NCBI RefSeq assembly: GCF_000372965.1
Contig: NZ_KB890024.1
Location: 806,001-870,000 of the forward strand
Length of the DNA stretch: 64,000 nt
From: Hoeflea sp. 108
GTDB lineage: Bacteria; Pseudomonadota; Alphaproteobacteria; Rhizobiales; Rhizobiaceae
Reading direction: 5' to 3'
The translations under genes were made by a program, and so were the position numbers. The notes below the pieces were generated by a model, which did no database searches, was not told the origin of the DNA, and saw only the letters and a list, made by a program, of their open reading frames with translations. The stretch's first letter is position 1. Every line of letters starts with the position of its first letter. This document shows, piece after piece, positions 36,297-44,697 of the stretch.

Positions 36297-36321
36297 GGGG
36301 CGCTTGGATGACAAGCGCCCC
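36297..36321 (+). promoter_or_regulatory. Intercistronic stem-loop between dppA and dppB
   Basis: The arms GGGGCGCTTG (36297-36306) and CAAGCGCCCC (36312-36321) are perfectly complementary around a GATGA loop. It follows dppA by 28 bases and precedes dppB by 57. In ABC operons this position is usual for a structure that protects the binding-protein mRNA and lowers transmembrane gene expression. No T run is present, so full termination is unlikely. Confidence 0.7.
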
Positions 36322-36377
36322 AATGCACATTTTGTGCTACCCTTACCTTTCTCGGAACATTCACTTAAAGGTTCGAC

Positions 36378-37382
36378 ATGCTCCGGTTCCTGTTGGGACG
36401 GCTAGCCGTCCTCATCCCGACATTCGTCGGGGTTTCCATCATTGCATTCTCATTCATCCGGCTTCTTCCCGGCGATCCCGTAGCCCTCCTTTCGGGCGAA
36501 CGTGTCATGTCTCCCGAGCGCCACGCGGAAATCTCTGCCCAGCTCGGCTTCGACCGGCCCATCGTCGTCCAGTATCTCGACTATCTCTGGGGTGTCGTAC
36601 AAGGCGACTTCGGCACCTCGATCGTCACCAAGCGGCCTGTCATCGACCAGTTCTTCGAGCTGTTCCCGGCGACCGTCGAGCTTTCGCTCTGCGCCATCAT
36701 CTTTGCTGTCGTGCTCGGCATTCCCGCCGGCATGATCGCCGCCATCAAGCGCGGTTCCTTCGCCGACCAGGCGATGATGGGCACCGCACTCGTCGGCTTC
36801 TCGATGCCGATCTTCTGGTGGGGCCTGCTGCTGATCATGCTTGTTTCCGGCATGCTGGGGTGGACACCCGTCTCCGGCCGCATCTCGCTGATGTTCTATT
36901 TCCCGCCCGTCACCGGGTTCATGCTGATCGACTCGCTGTTGTCCGGCCAGGCCGGCGCGTTCAAATCGGCCGTCAGCCACCTGATCCTGCCGACGATCGT
37001 TTTGGGCACCATTCCGCTGGCCGTCATTGCGCGCCAGACGCGTTCGGCGATGCTCGAAGTGCTGTCGGAAGACTATGTGCGCACCGCGCGCGCCAAGGGC
37101 CTGTCGACCTTCCGTGTCGTCGGCATCCATGCGCTGCGCAACGCCATGATCCCGGTGGTCACCACTGTCGGCCTGCAGGTGGGTGTCATGCTCGCCGGCG
37201 CGATCCTGACCGAGACGATCTTCTCCTGGCCGGGCATCGGCAAGTGGATGGTCGATTCCGTATCGCGGCGCGACTACGCCGTCATCCAGGGTGGTCTTCT
37301 GCTGATCGCCGCCGTCATCATGTTGGTGAACCTCGCGGTCGACCTGCTGTACGGCCTCATCAATCCGCGTATCCGGCACTAG
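36378..37382 (+). CDS. dppB: Peptide ABC transporter permease, DppB-like
   Basis: The 334-residue protein begins MLRFLLGRLAVLIPTFVGVSIIAFSFIRLLPGDP, the classical DppB/OppB N-terminus, and has six membrane helices. The EAA loop (EDYVRTARAKGLSTFRVVGIHALRNAMIPVV) is present near residue 230, which docks on the ATPases. It is one of two permeases of the dpp importer. Confidence 0.93.
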   Translation: MLRFLLGRLAVLIPTFVGVSIIAFSFIRLLPGDPVALLSGERVMSPERHAEISAQLGFDRPIVVQYLDYLWGVVQGDFGTSIVTKRPVIDQFFELFPATVELSLCAIIFAVVLGIPAGMIAAIKRGSFADQAMMGTALVGFSMPIFWWGLLLIMLVSGMLGWTPVSGRISLMFYFPPVTGFMLIDSLLSGQAGAFKSAVSHLILPTIVLGTIPLAVIARQTRSAMLEVLSEDYVRTARAKGLSTFRVVGIHALRNAMIPVVTTVGLQVGVMLAGAILTETIFSWPGIGKWMVDSVSRRDYAVIQGGLLLIAAVIMLVNLAVDLLYGLINPRIRH

Positions 37383-37391
37383 GAGGGCGTC

Positions 37392-38300
37392 ATGTCTCAA
37401 GCTGCTGCAACCAGCGCCGTTTCGACTGACCCGTCCCGCAGGGCGCGTCTGGCCGAATTCTGGTACTATTTTTCCGAAAACCGCGGCGCCGTTATCGGCC
37501 TCGTGTTCTTCATCTTCCTGGTGCTTCTGGCGATCTTCGCGCCGCTGATCGCGCCGCACGATCCGACCCAGCAATACCGCGACGCGGTTCTGGTTCCGCC
37601 GTTCTGGCAGGAAGGCGGCCGCACCGACTTCCTGCTCGGCACCGACGCCGTCGGCCGCGACATGCTTTCGCGCCTGATCTTCGGCACCCAGTTCTCGCTG
37701 TTTGTCGGCGTCATCGTGACCACGCTGTCGCTCGTCGTCGGCGTCATCTTCGGTGTCATCGCCGGCTATTTCCGCGGCTGGGTCGACACGGCCATCATGC
37801 GCGTCATGGACATCATCCTGGCCTTCCCGTCGCTGCTGCTGGCCCTTGTGCTGGTCGCCATCCTCGGGCCTGGCCTGGTCAACGCGATGATCGCCATCTC
37901 GCTGGTCTACCAGCCGCATTTCGTGCGCCTGGCGCGCGCCGCGGTGATGAGCGAAAAGACCCGCGACTATGTCGTTGCCGCCAAGGTGGCGGGCGCAGGC
38001 AACATGCGCCTGATGTTCAAGACGATCCTGCCGAACTGCATGGCGCCCCTGATCGTCCAGGCGACCCTGTCGTTTTCGAGCGCTATTCTGGACGCCGCCG
38101 CACTCGGCTTCCTCGGCATGGGCGCACAGCCACCGACGCCGGAATGGGGCACGATGCTGGCCGAGGCCCGCGAGTTCATCCAGAGCAAGTGGTGGGTGGT
38201 GACGCTTCCGGGCGTGGCGATCCTGATCACAGTGCTGGCGATCAACCTGATGGGCGATGGCTTGCGCGACGCGCTCGACCCGAAGCTGAAGAGGTCCTGA
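37392..38300 (+). CDS. dppC: Peptide ABC transporter permease, DppC-like
   Basis: The 302-residue second permease begins nine bases after dppB, with GGAGGGCGTC before its ATG. It has the OppC-type cytoplasmic N-terminus, the LLGTDAVGRDMLSRLIFGTQFSLFVGV segment, six membrane helices, and an EAA loop (SEKTRDYVVAAKVAGAGNMRLMFKTILPNCMAPL). It pairs with DppB to form the channel. Confidence 0.93.
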   Translation: MSQAAATSAVSTDPSRRARLAEFWYYFSENRGAVIGLVFFIFLVLLAIFAPLIAPHDPTQQYRDAVLVPPFWQEGGRTDFLLGTDAVGRDMLSRLIFGTQFSLFVGVIVTTLSLVVGVIFGVIAGYFRGWVDTAIMRVMDIILAFPSLLLALVLVAILGPGLVNAMIAISLVYQPHFVRLARAAVMSEKTRDYVVAAKVAGAGNMRLMFKTILPNCMAPLIVQATLSFSSAILDAAALGFLGMGAQPPTPEWGTMLAEAREFIQSKWWVVTLPGVAILITVLAINLMGDGLRDALDPKLKRS

Positions 38301-38301
38301 G

Positions 38302-39153
38302 ATGGCGCTTCTTGAAATCGAAAACCTGGTCGTCGAGTTCCAGACGGCCAGCGGCCCGTTCCGGGCAGTCAACGGCGTGTCGATGAAGGTGCACGAGGGG
38401 GAGGTTCTCGCCATCGTCGGCGAGTCCGGTTCGGGCAAGTCGGTGTCGATGCTGGCAGCGATGGGCCTGCTGCCCTGGACGGCCAACGTCACGGCCGACA
38501 AGCTGACCTTCAATGGCCGCGACCTGCTGTCGATGCCACCAGCCGAACGGCGCCAGATCATCGGCAAGGACATTGCCATGATCTTCCAGGAGCCCGTGGC
38601 GAGCCTCAATCCGTGCTTCACCGTCGGCTTCCAGATCGAGGAAGTGCTGCGTGTGCATCTGGGCCTCGACAAGGCCGCGCGCCGCAAGCGCGCGATCGAA
38701 CTGTTCGATGCTGTCGGCATTCCCGACCCGGCCGAGCGTCTCGGCTCCTATCCGCACCAGATGTCGGGCGGCCAGTGTCAGCGCGTGATGATCGCGATCG
38801 CGATTGCCTGCAATCCGAAGCTGCTTATCGCCGACGAGCCGACCACGGCTCTCGACGTGACGATCCAGAAGCAGATCCTCGACCTGCTGATGAAGCTGCA
38901 GGCCGACCATGGCATGGGCCTTATCATGATCACCCACAACATGGGCGTCGTGGCCGAGACTGCCGACCGCGTGGTCGTGCAGTACAAGGGCCGCAAGATG
39001 GAAGAAGCCGACGTGCTGACGCTGTTCGAGAATCCGAAGAGCAACTACACGCGCGCTCTGCTCGCCGCCTTGCCTGACAACGCGACCGGCGACCGTCTGC
39101 CGACGATCTCCGAGCTGTTTGTCGACGACCAGATGGAAGGGGCAGCACGATGA
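38302..39153 (+). CDS. dppD: Peptide ABC transporter ATP-binding protein, DppD-like
   Basis: The 283-residue ATPase has Walker A GESGSGKSV, the SGGQCQRVMIAIA ABC signature, Walker B LLIADEPTTALD and the H-loop ITHNMGVV. A C-terminal oligopeptide/dipeptide extension (LFENPKSNYTRALLAALP) is typical of DppD/OppD. It works as a heterodimer with the neighbouring DppF. Its ATG follows the dppC stop almost directly. One difference is the signature SGGQCQRVM, with Cys for the usual Arg or Gln. Confidence 0.93.
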   Translation: MALLEIENLVVEFQTASGPFRAVNGVSMKVHEGEVLAIVGESGSGKSVSMLAAMGLLPWTANVTADKLTFNGRDLLSMPPAERRQIIGKDIAMIFQEPVASLNPCFTVGFQIEEVLRVHLGLDKAARRKRAIELFDAVGIPDPAERLGSYPHQMSGGQCQRVMIAIAIACNPKLLIADEPTTALDVTIQKQILDLLMKLQADHGMGLIMITHNMGVVAETADRVVVQYKGRKMEEADVLTLFENPKSNYTRALLAALPDNATGDRLPTISELFVDDQMEGAAR

Positions 39154-39977
39154 GCGTCATTCTCGAAGCACGCAACATCGTGCGCGACTATCATGTGCCG
39201 GGCAGCCTGCTGAAAAAGGCCAAGACCGTGCACGCGGTCAAGGGCGTGAGCTTCAGCGTCGAGCAGGGCAAGACGCTTGCCATCGTCGGCGAAAGCGGCT
39301 GCGGCAAGTCCACGCTCGGCCGCATCCTGACGCTGATCGACCCGGCGACGTCGGGCGACCTGCTGATCGAAGGCAAGAAGATCGACATCGCCAAGGGCGA
39401 CATGACGGCGGAGATGCGCCGCAAGGTGCAGATCGTCTTCCAGAACCCCTATGGCTCGCTCAACCCGCGCCAGAAGATCGGCGACATTCTCACCGAACCG
39501 CTGGTCATCAACACCAACACCCCTGCCGACGAACGTCGCGACCGGGCGATGACGCTGTTGAAGAAGGTTGGCCTCGAGGAGAAGCACTACAACCGCTACC
39601 CGCACATGTTTTCGGGCGGCCAGCGCCAGCGCATCGCCATCGCGCGCGCGCTGATGCTGAACCCGAAGCTTCTGGTACTGGACGAGCCGGTCTCGGCGCT
39701 CGACCTGTCGGTGCAGGCACAGGTGCTGAACCTGCTTGCCGACCTGCAGGACGAGTTCAAGCTGACCTACGTCTTCATCAGCCACGACCTCAGCGTCGTG
39801 CGTTACATCGCCGACGATGTGATGGTGATGTATTTCGGCGAGGCGGTCGAATATGGCAGCCGCGACGAGGTGTTTGCCGATCCCAAGCACAGTTACACCA
39901 AGACCCTGTTTGCCGCGACGCCGCGCGCCGATGTCGAAAGCATCCGCGCCCGCCTCGCCAGGAAGAAGGCTGCCTGA
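39150..39977 (+). CDS. dppF: Peptide ABC transporter ATP-binding protein, DppF-like
   Basis: The 275-residue ATPase has Walker A GESGCGKST, the FSGGQRQRIAIARAL signature, Walker B LLVLDEPVSALDLS and the SHDLSVVRYI H-loop. It is translationally coupled to dppD by a four-base overlap. It is the last gene of the dppABCDF operon, which ends in a palindrome at 40004-40049. Confidence 0.93.
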   Translation: MSVILEARNIVRDYHVPGSLLKKAKTVHAVKGVSFSVEQGKTLAIVGESGCGKSTLGRILTLIDPATSGDLLIEGKKIDIAKGDMTAEMRRKVQIVFQNPYGSLNPRQKIGDILTEPLVINTNTPADERRDRAMTLLKKVGLEEKHYNRYPHMFSGGQRQRIAIARALMLNPKLLVLDEPVSALDLSVQAQVLNLLADLQDEFKLTYVFISHDLSVVRYIADDVMVMYFGEAVEYGSRDEVFADPKHSYTKTLFAATPRADVESIRARLARKKAA

Positions 39978-40003
39978 CGGCACCCATCTTCCACTGACGG
40001 CTT

Positions 40004-40049
40004 GATGCATCGGCCCGGAGATCGATTTCGATTTCCGGGCCGATGCATT
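40004..40049. repeat. Long palindrome after dppF, possible terminator
   Basis: The arms GATGCATCGGCCCGGAGATCGA (40004-40025) and the matching 22 bases at 40028-40049 pair throughout except two G-U type positions. The palindrome follows dppF by 26 bases, with TTTT at its end. It may end dpp transcription. Its CGGCCCGGA...TCCGGGCCG core is of the same general type as the palindromes near 589, 13511 and 28591, but not identical. Confidence 0.65.
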
Positions 40050-40216
40050 TTCAGCGGCGCGTGACGCGCTGTTGTTTGCACAATGAGCACAATGTTTTGG
40101 GCCACGGCCCCAAAACGCCAATTTCGTCTCTCGCAAAAGCTCTGGCGCCGATCATAATCCGCGGCATCGATTTGAAGGATCGGCCCTGATGCCGGGCCTG
40201 ATGCATGGAGGCGGAT

Positions 40217-41824
40217 ATGGCGGGTTTTGATATTTCCAGGCGCAAGCTTTTGGCGGGGTCGGCGTTTCTCCTGGCCTCGACGGCCCTGCCGTCGATCGGC
40301 TGGAGCCAAGCGAAAAAGGGTGGACGGCTGGTTGTCGCCGCCGATTCCGAGCCGCGTAACCTCAATCCGGCCATCGTTGCCTCCAACGGCGTGTTCTTCG
40401 TGTCGAGCAAGGTGATCGAACCGCTTGCAGAAGCCTCGTTCGACGGCGAGGGCGGGCTCGCGCCACGGCTGGCGACGAGTTGGGAAGGCTCCGTGGACGG
40501 CCTGTCGGTAACCTTCAAGCTGCGCGAGGGTGTGACCTGGCACGACGGCAAGCCGTTCACCTCGGCCGACGTGGCGTTCTCGGCGCTCAACATATGGAAG
40601 CCGTTGCAGAATCTCGGTCGCGTCGTGTTCAAGAACCTGGAGGCGGTCGAGACGCCTGATGCGCACACGGCCGTCTTCAAGTTCTCCAAGCCGACGCCGC
40701 TGCAACTGATCCGCAACGCGCTGCCGGCGCTGACGTCGGTGGTGCCAAAGCACATCTACGAAGGCAGCGATATCGCCGCGAACCCCGCCAACAACGCGCC
40801 TGTCGGCACGGGCCCGTTCACGTTCGCCGAGCACAAGCCGGGAGAATATTACCGGCTCGCTCGCAACGACAAATATTGGGGCGAGAACGAGCCCGCGCTC
40901 GACGAGATCATCTATCGTGTGCTGCCCGACCGGGCAGCGGCGGCCGGCGCGCTGGAGGCCGAAGAGATCCAGCTCGCGGCCTTCTCGGCCGTGCCCTTGG
41001 CCGACCTCGAACGCATCTCCAAGGTGCCTGGCATCAAGGTGATATCAGAAGGCTATGAAGCGCTGACTTACCAACTGGTGGTCGAGATCAATCATCGCCG
41101 CAAGGAACTGGCAGACCTCAAGGTGCGCCAGGCGATCGCGCATACCATCGACAGGGACTTCGTCGTCAAGACGGTGTTCTTGGGTTACGCCAAGCCGGCG
41201 ACCGGCATCGTGCCGCAGAATGACAAGCAGTTCTACACGCCCGACGTTGCGACCTACGGCTTCGACGTCGCCAAGGCAAATGCACTGCTGGACGAAGCCG
41301 GTTACGCCAGGAAGGACGACGGCAAGCGTTTTGCCCTGAAGCTTCTGCCGGCGCCCTATTTCAACGAGACCAAACAGTTTGGCGATTATCTGCGCCAGGC
41401 GCTGGCCGCAGTCGGCATCGAAGCCGAGATCGTCAACAATGACTCGGCCGCGCATCAGAAAGCCGTCTACACCGACCATGCCTTCGACATCGCCATTGCG
41501 CCGCCGGTGTTCCGCGGCGACCCGGCGATCTCGACCACCATCCTGGTACAGTCGGGTATCCCCGACGGCGTGCCGTTCTCCAACCAGGGCGGCTACAAGA
41601 ACGACGAGCTCGACGCGCTGATCGCCAAGGCGGCGGAGACGCTGGATCCCGCGGCGCGCATCGAGCTCTACAAGGAGTTCCAGAAGAAGGTGGCGGCCGA
41701 TCTGCCGCTGATCAACGTCGCCGAATGGGGCTTCATCACGGTGGCGCGTGACACGGTCAAGAACGTGTCGAATAACCCGCGCTGGGCGGTTTCGAACTGG
41801 GCGGACACCTATGTCGAAACGTGA
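40217..41824 (+). CDS. Tat-exported peptide-type ABC solute-binding protein
   Basis: The start at ATG 40217 follows GGAGGCGGAT; an ATG four codons earlier would put that site inside the gene. The N-terminus ISRRKLLAGSAFLLASTALPS is a twin-arginine signal peptide (SRRKLL), so this protein folds before export, unlike the Sec-dependent DppA. The mature 500 or so residues match SBP_bac_5: LVVAADSEPRNLNPAI, WHDGKPFTSADVAFS, NAPVGTGPFTFAEHKPGEYYRLARNDKYWG. It leads a second importer operon. The ligand is unknown; the terminal ATC hydrolase gene hints at sulfur-containing amino acid derivatives. Confidence 0.92.
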   Translation: MAGFDISRRKLLAGSAFLLASTALPSIGWSQAKKGGRLVVAADSEPRNLNPAIVASNGVFFVSSKVIEPLAEASFDGEGGLAPRLATSWEGSVDGLSVTFKLREGVTWHDGKPFTSADVAFSALNIWKPLQNLGRVVFKNLEAVETPDAHTAVFKFSKPTPLQLIRNALPALTSVVPKHIYEGSDIAANPANNAPVGTGPFTFAEHKPGEYYRLARNDKYWGENEPALDEIIYRVLPDRAAAAGALEAEEIQLAAFSAVPLADLERISKVPGIKVISEGYEALTYQLVVEINHRRKELADLKVRQAIAHTIDRDFVVKTVFLGYAKPATGIVPQNDKQFYTPDVATYGFDVAKANALLDEAGYARKDDGKRFALKLLPAPYFNETKQFGDYLRQALAAVGIEAEIVNNDSAAHQKAVYTDHAFDIAIAPPVFRGDPAISTTILVQSGIPDGVPFSNQGGYKNDELDALIAKAAETLDPAARIELYKEFQKKVAADLPLINVAEWGFITVARDTVKNVSNNPRWAVSNWADTYVET

Positions 41825-41894
41825 CATCATCGCCTGAGCTGGGATGATGATCCGTTACTGAGTATGCCTCTGGACGTAGCAGTGCCTGAACATG

Positions 41895-42104
41895 CCCTCA
41901 ACCCTTACCTCTCCCCACAAGGGGGAGGGGGATTTGATGTCGTGCGCCCTCCAGTTGCGCTCCCTTCGTTTGGGCTGCTCGCTTTGACAGAGGTGGTAGC
42001 GCCGGAATTCCCCTCCCCCTTTTGGGGAGGGGCTAGGGGTGGGGGTAACTGCCGTGCTCCGACAACCTCCACCCGCACTCGGCAACTCCTCCCCACAAGG
42101 GGAG
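41895..42104. repeat. CCTCCCC-type inverted-repeat element between binding protein and permease
   Basis: A left unit at 41895-41931 (CCCTCAACCC...CTCCCCACAAGGGGGAGGGGG) and a right unit near 42010-42045 (CCCCTCCCCCTTTTGGGGAGGGG...) are roughly inverted, with a third CTCCCCACAAGGGGAG palindrome at 42088-42104. They resemble the elements at 2204-2322 and 57811-57986. The third unit overlaps the ribosome binding site of the following permease gene. Confidence 0.7.
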
Positions 42105-42113
42105 GGTAGGCAG

Positions 42114-43100
42114 ATGAACCGCGCCTGGCGCCTGCTGAAACGCCGGCTGGTCGGCAGCATTCCGGTGCTGCTGATCGTGGTCATAGGCTCGTTCCTGCTG
42201 CTCGAAGCCGCCCCCGGCGACGCGGTCGACGCCTATGTCGCTTCGGTCGGCGGCGATGCCGGCATGATCGAGGCGCTGCGGCAGAGCTGGGGGCTGGATG
42301 CCTCGCCGATGACGCGGCTTGTCGCCTATCTCTGGGCGCTGTTGCATCTCGATCTCGGCCATTCGGTCGCCTTCTCCCGGCCGGTGCTGGATGTCGTTCT
42401 GGAGCGGCTCCCGAACACGCTGCTCTTGATGGGGGCGGCAACCGCGTTGTCCTTCGCGCTTGGAACAGCGCTCGGCATCATAGCGGGGGCGCGGCCCGGC
42501 AGCGCCCGCGACCGCTTCCTGTCGATCGGCTCGCTGGCGCTCTACGCCGTGCCCGGCTTCTGGCTGGCGCTGGTGCTGACCATCGTCTTTTCGGTCGAGC
42601 TGCGCTGGCTGCCACTTTCGGGCATGGAGACCATTGCATCAGGCAAGACCGGCCATGCCCGGGCGCTCGACATCGCCTGGCACATGGTGCTGCCGGTAAC
42701 GAGCCTCGGCCTGATCTATCTTGCGCTCTATCTCCGCATGATGCGGGCGTGCATGGCCGAGGTCTGGCGCATGGATTTTACCCTGGCGGCCCGTGCGCGC
42801 GGCATTCCGAGGCGGCGTATCGTGATGAGCCATGTCGCCCGCAACGCGCTGTTACCGCTGGTCACCATGCTGGGCCTGCAGTCGGCACAGATGCTGGGCG
42901 GCAGCGTGGTGATCGAAAGCGTGTTTTCGGTGCCGGGCCTCGGCCGGCTGGCGCAGGAGGCGGTGGGGTCGCGCGACACGCCGCTGCTGATCGGCATCAT
43001 TCTCGTCAGCGCCGTGTTGGTGATCGTCATCAACTTGCTGGTCGACATCGCCTATGCCGCGCTCGACCCGCGCGTCGGCGCCAGCGAGGCGAACGCATGA
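42114..43100 (+). CDS. Peptide-type ABC transporter permease (DppB/OppB class)
   Basis: The start at ATG 42114 uses GGGGAGGG, which lies inside a hairpin arm. The 328-residue protein begins MNRAWRLLKRRLVGSIPVLLIVV, has six membrane helices, and an EAA loop (TLAARARGIPRRRIVMSHVARNALLPLVTM). It lies 290 bases after the binding-protein gene, across a GC-rich repeat element. It overlaps the next gene by four bases. Confidence 0.92.
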   Translation: MNRAWRLLKRRLVGSIPVLLIVVIGSFLLLEAAPGDAVDAYVASVGGDAGMIEALRQSWGLDASPMTRLVAYLWALLHLDLGHSVAFSRPVLDVVLERLPNTLLLMGAATALSFALGTALGIIAGARPGSARDRFLSIGSLALYAVPGFWLALVLTIVFSVELRWLPLSGMETIASGKTGHARALDIAWHMVLPVTSLGLIYLALYLRMMRACMAEVWRMDFTLAARARGIPRRRIVMSHVARNALLPLVTMLGLQSAQMLGGSVVIESVFSVPGLGRLAQEAVGSRDTPLLIGIILVSAVLVIVINLLVDIAYAALDPRVGASEANA

Positions 43101-43924
43101 ATCTCGGTCGCCTGTTGCGTTTGCCTGAGGCCGTTGCCGGCTTCGCCATCCTCGGTCTGCTTGCCGCTATGGCGCTGGCCGCCCCGTTGCTGTTCCCCGG
43201 CGATCCGCTGGCGATTGCCGGTCAGCCGCTGCTGCGGCCTTTCCAGGATTGGGCGCTGCCGCTCGGCACCGACCGTCTCGGCCGCGACGTGCTGGCGGGG
43301 CTGTTCCATGGTGCCCGCACGTCGCTGGCCGTTGGGCTCGCCGCCGCCGCTGCCTCGATCCTCGTCGGCAGCATCGTCGGTACGGTGGCGGGCTTTGCTG
43401 GTGGGCTGGTCGACGAGGTGCTGATGCGCATCACCGACGCCTTCCAGACGGTTCCGGGCTTCCTGCTGTCGCTGGCGCTGGTCAGCGTTGTCGGGGCGTC
43501 GCTTACAGTGGTGGTGGTCGCGATTGCACTCAGTGCCTGGACCGGACCGGCACGCATTGCCCGTGCCGAAGTGCTGTCGATCCGCGAGCGCGACTTTGTC
43601 GCCTCGGCACGGGTCATCGGCATGAACCCGGTCGAGATCGCCTTCCGCGAGGTGCTGCCCAATGCGTTGCCGCCTGTACTGGCGCTGTCGTCGGTAATCG
43701 TGGCCGCCGCCATCCTGACCGAGGCAGCGCTGTCCTTCCTCGGTCTCGGCGACCCCAACCGCGTGACCTGGGGTGGCATGATCGCGGAGGGCAGGGCGGT
43801 GCTGCGTTCGGCGCCTTACCTTTCCGTCATCCCCGGCATCGCATTGGTGCTGGCGGTGCTCGGCGTCTACCTCGCCGGCGAGGGCGTGGTCGAAAGCTCG
43901 GCGGCTCGGGAGGGGCAGGCATGA
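43097..43924 (+). CDS. Peptide-type ABC transporter permease (DppC/OppC class)
   Basis: The start at ATG 43097 overlaps the previous stop (ATGA), giving 275 residues. The OppC signature LGTDRLGRDVLAGLFHGARTSLAVG and an EAA loop (RERDFVASARVIGMNPVEIAFREVLPNALPP) are present. The short cytoplasmic N-terminus is typical of compact OppC proteins. It pairs with the preceding permease. Confidence 0.92.
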   Translation: MNLGRLLRLPEAVAGFAILGLLAAMALAAPLLFPGDPLAIAGQPLLRPFQDWALPLGTDRLGRDVLAGLFHGARTSLAVGLAAAAASILVGSIVGTVAGFAGGLVDEVLMRITDAFQTVPGFLLSLALVSVVGASLTVVVVAIALSAWTGPARIARAEVLSIRERDFVASARVIGMNPVEIAFREVLPNALPPVLALSSVIVAAAILTEAALSFLGLGDPNRVTWGGMIAEGRAVLRSAPYLSVIPGIALVLAVLGVYLAGEGVVESSAAREGQA

Positions 43925-44697
43925 CGCGGCTGTTGTCCCTGCGCGGACTTGGCGTGCGCTACAGGGGCGCTGCTACGCCCGCACTTGAAGACGTCGACCT
44001 TGATCTCGCAGCCGGCGAAAGGCTGGCGATCATCGGCGAAAGCGGTTCGGGCAAGAGCACGCTGGCGCGTGCCGTGGCCGGGCTGTTGCCGCAAACGGCC
44101 ACACTTCAAGGCACGCTCGCGTGGCCGGGGCTTGATCAGCCGGCGCGCAATGGCGGCGACATCGGTTTCGTCTTCCAGGACCCGGCGTCGAGCCTCGACC
44201 CGGTCATGTCGGTCGGTGATCAGGTGGCCGAAGTGGCGCATGCCAATCTCGGCCTGAATTGGCGCGCCGCGCGCCGCTTGGCGGTCGAGTTGCTCGACCG
44301 GGTGCAACTGCCGGAGCCGGCGGTACTTGCGCATTCTTATCCGCACCAGCTCTCTGGCGGGCAGAAGCAGCGCGTGGCGATTGCGGCCGCGATTGCTGCG
44401 CGGCCACGACTTTTGATCGCCGACGAGGCGACGAGCGCGCTCGACACCATCGTGCAGGCCGAGATCGTGGCGCTGATCCGCGAGTTGGTGACTGAGGACG
44501 GCATGGCGCTGATCTTCGTCAGCCACGACATCGCACTCGCCGCCAACCATGCCGACCGCATCGCTGTCTTCCGCCATGGCCGCATGGTCGAGATGGCTAT
44601 GACGGCGGAGTTGGTATCTCGGCCGAAGACCAACTACAGCCGTGCGCTGCTTGCCGCGCATCTCGGGCTCGATGCCCATGCCGAGGCACGGATATGA
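43921..44697 (+). CDS. Peptide-type ABC transporter ATP-binding protein (first of two)
   Basis: The start ATG at 43921 overlaps the preceding stop by four bases. The 258-residue ATPase has Walker A GESGSGKST, the Q-loop GFVFQDPASSLDPV, the signature LSGGQKQRVAIAAAI, Walker B LLIADEATSALD and H-loop SHDIALAANHADR. It lacks most of the C-terminal OppD extension but keeps a short RPKTNYSRALLAAHLG tail. Confidence 0.92.
   Translation: MTRLLSLRGLGVRYRGAATPALEDVDLDLAAGERLAIIGESGSGKSTLARAVAGLLPQTATLQGTLAWPGLDQPARNGGDIGFVFQDPASSLDPVMSVGDQVAEVAHANLGLNWRAARRLAVELLDRVQLPEPAVLAHSYPHQLSGGQKQRVAIAAAIAARPRLLIADEATSALDTIVQAEIVALIRELVTEDGMALIFVSHDIALAANHADRIAVFRHGRMVEMAMTAELVSRPKTNYSRALLAAHLGLDAHAEARI

Noticed and set aside
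36450..38720. A 756-codon open frame on the minus strand opposite dppBCD
   Set aside because: The product is Asp/His/Gln/Arg-rich low-complexity sequence with no family signature, while the plus strand carries three recognisable ABC transporter genes with typical spacing.
41895..42104. CTCCCC-type repeats as a CRISPR array
   Set aside because: There are only three units, they are palindromic and inverted, with no regular spacers, and no cas genes are present.
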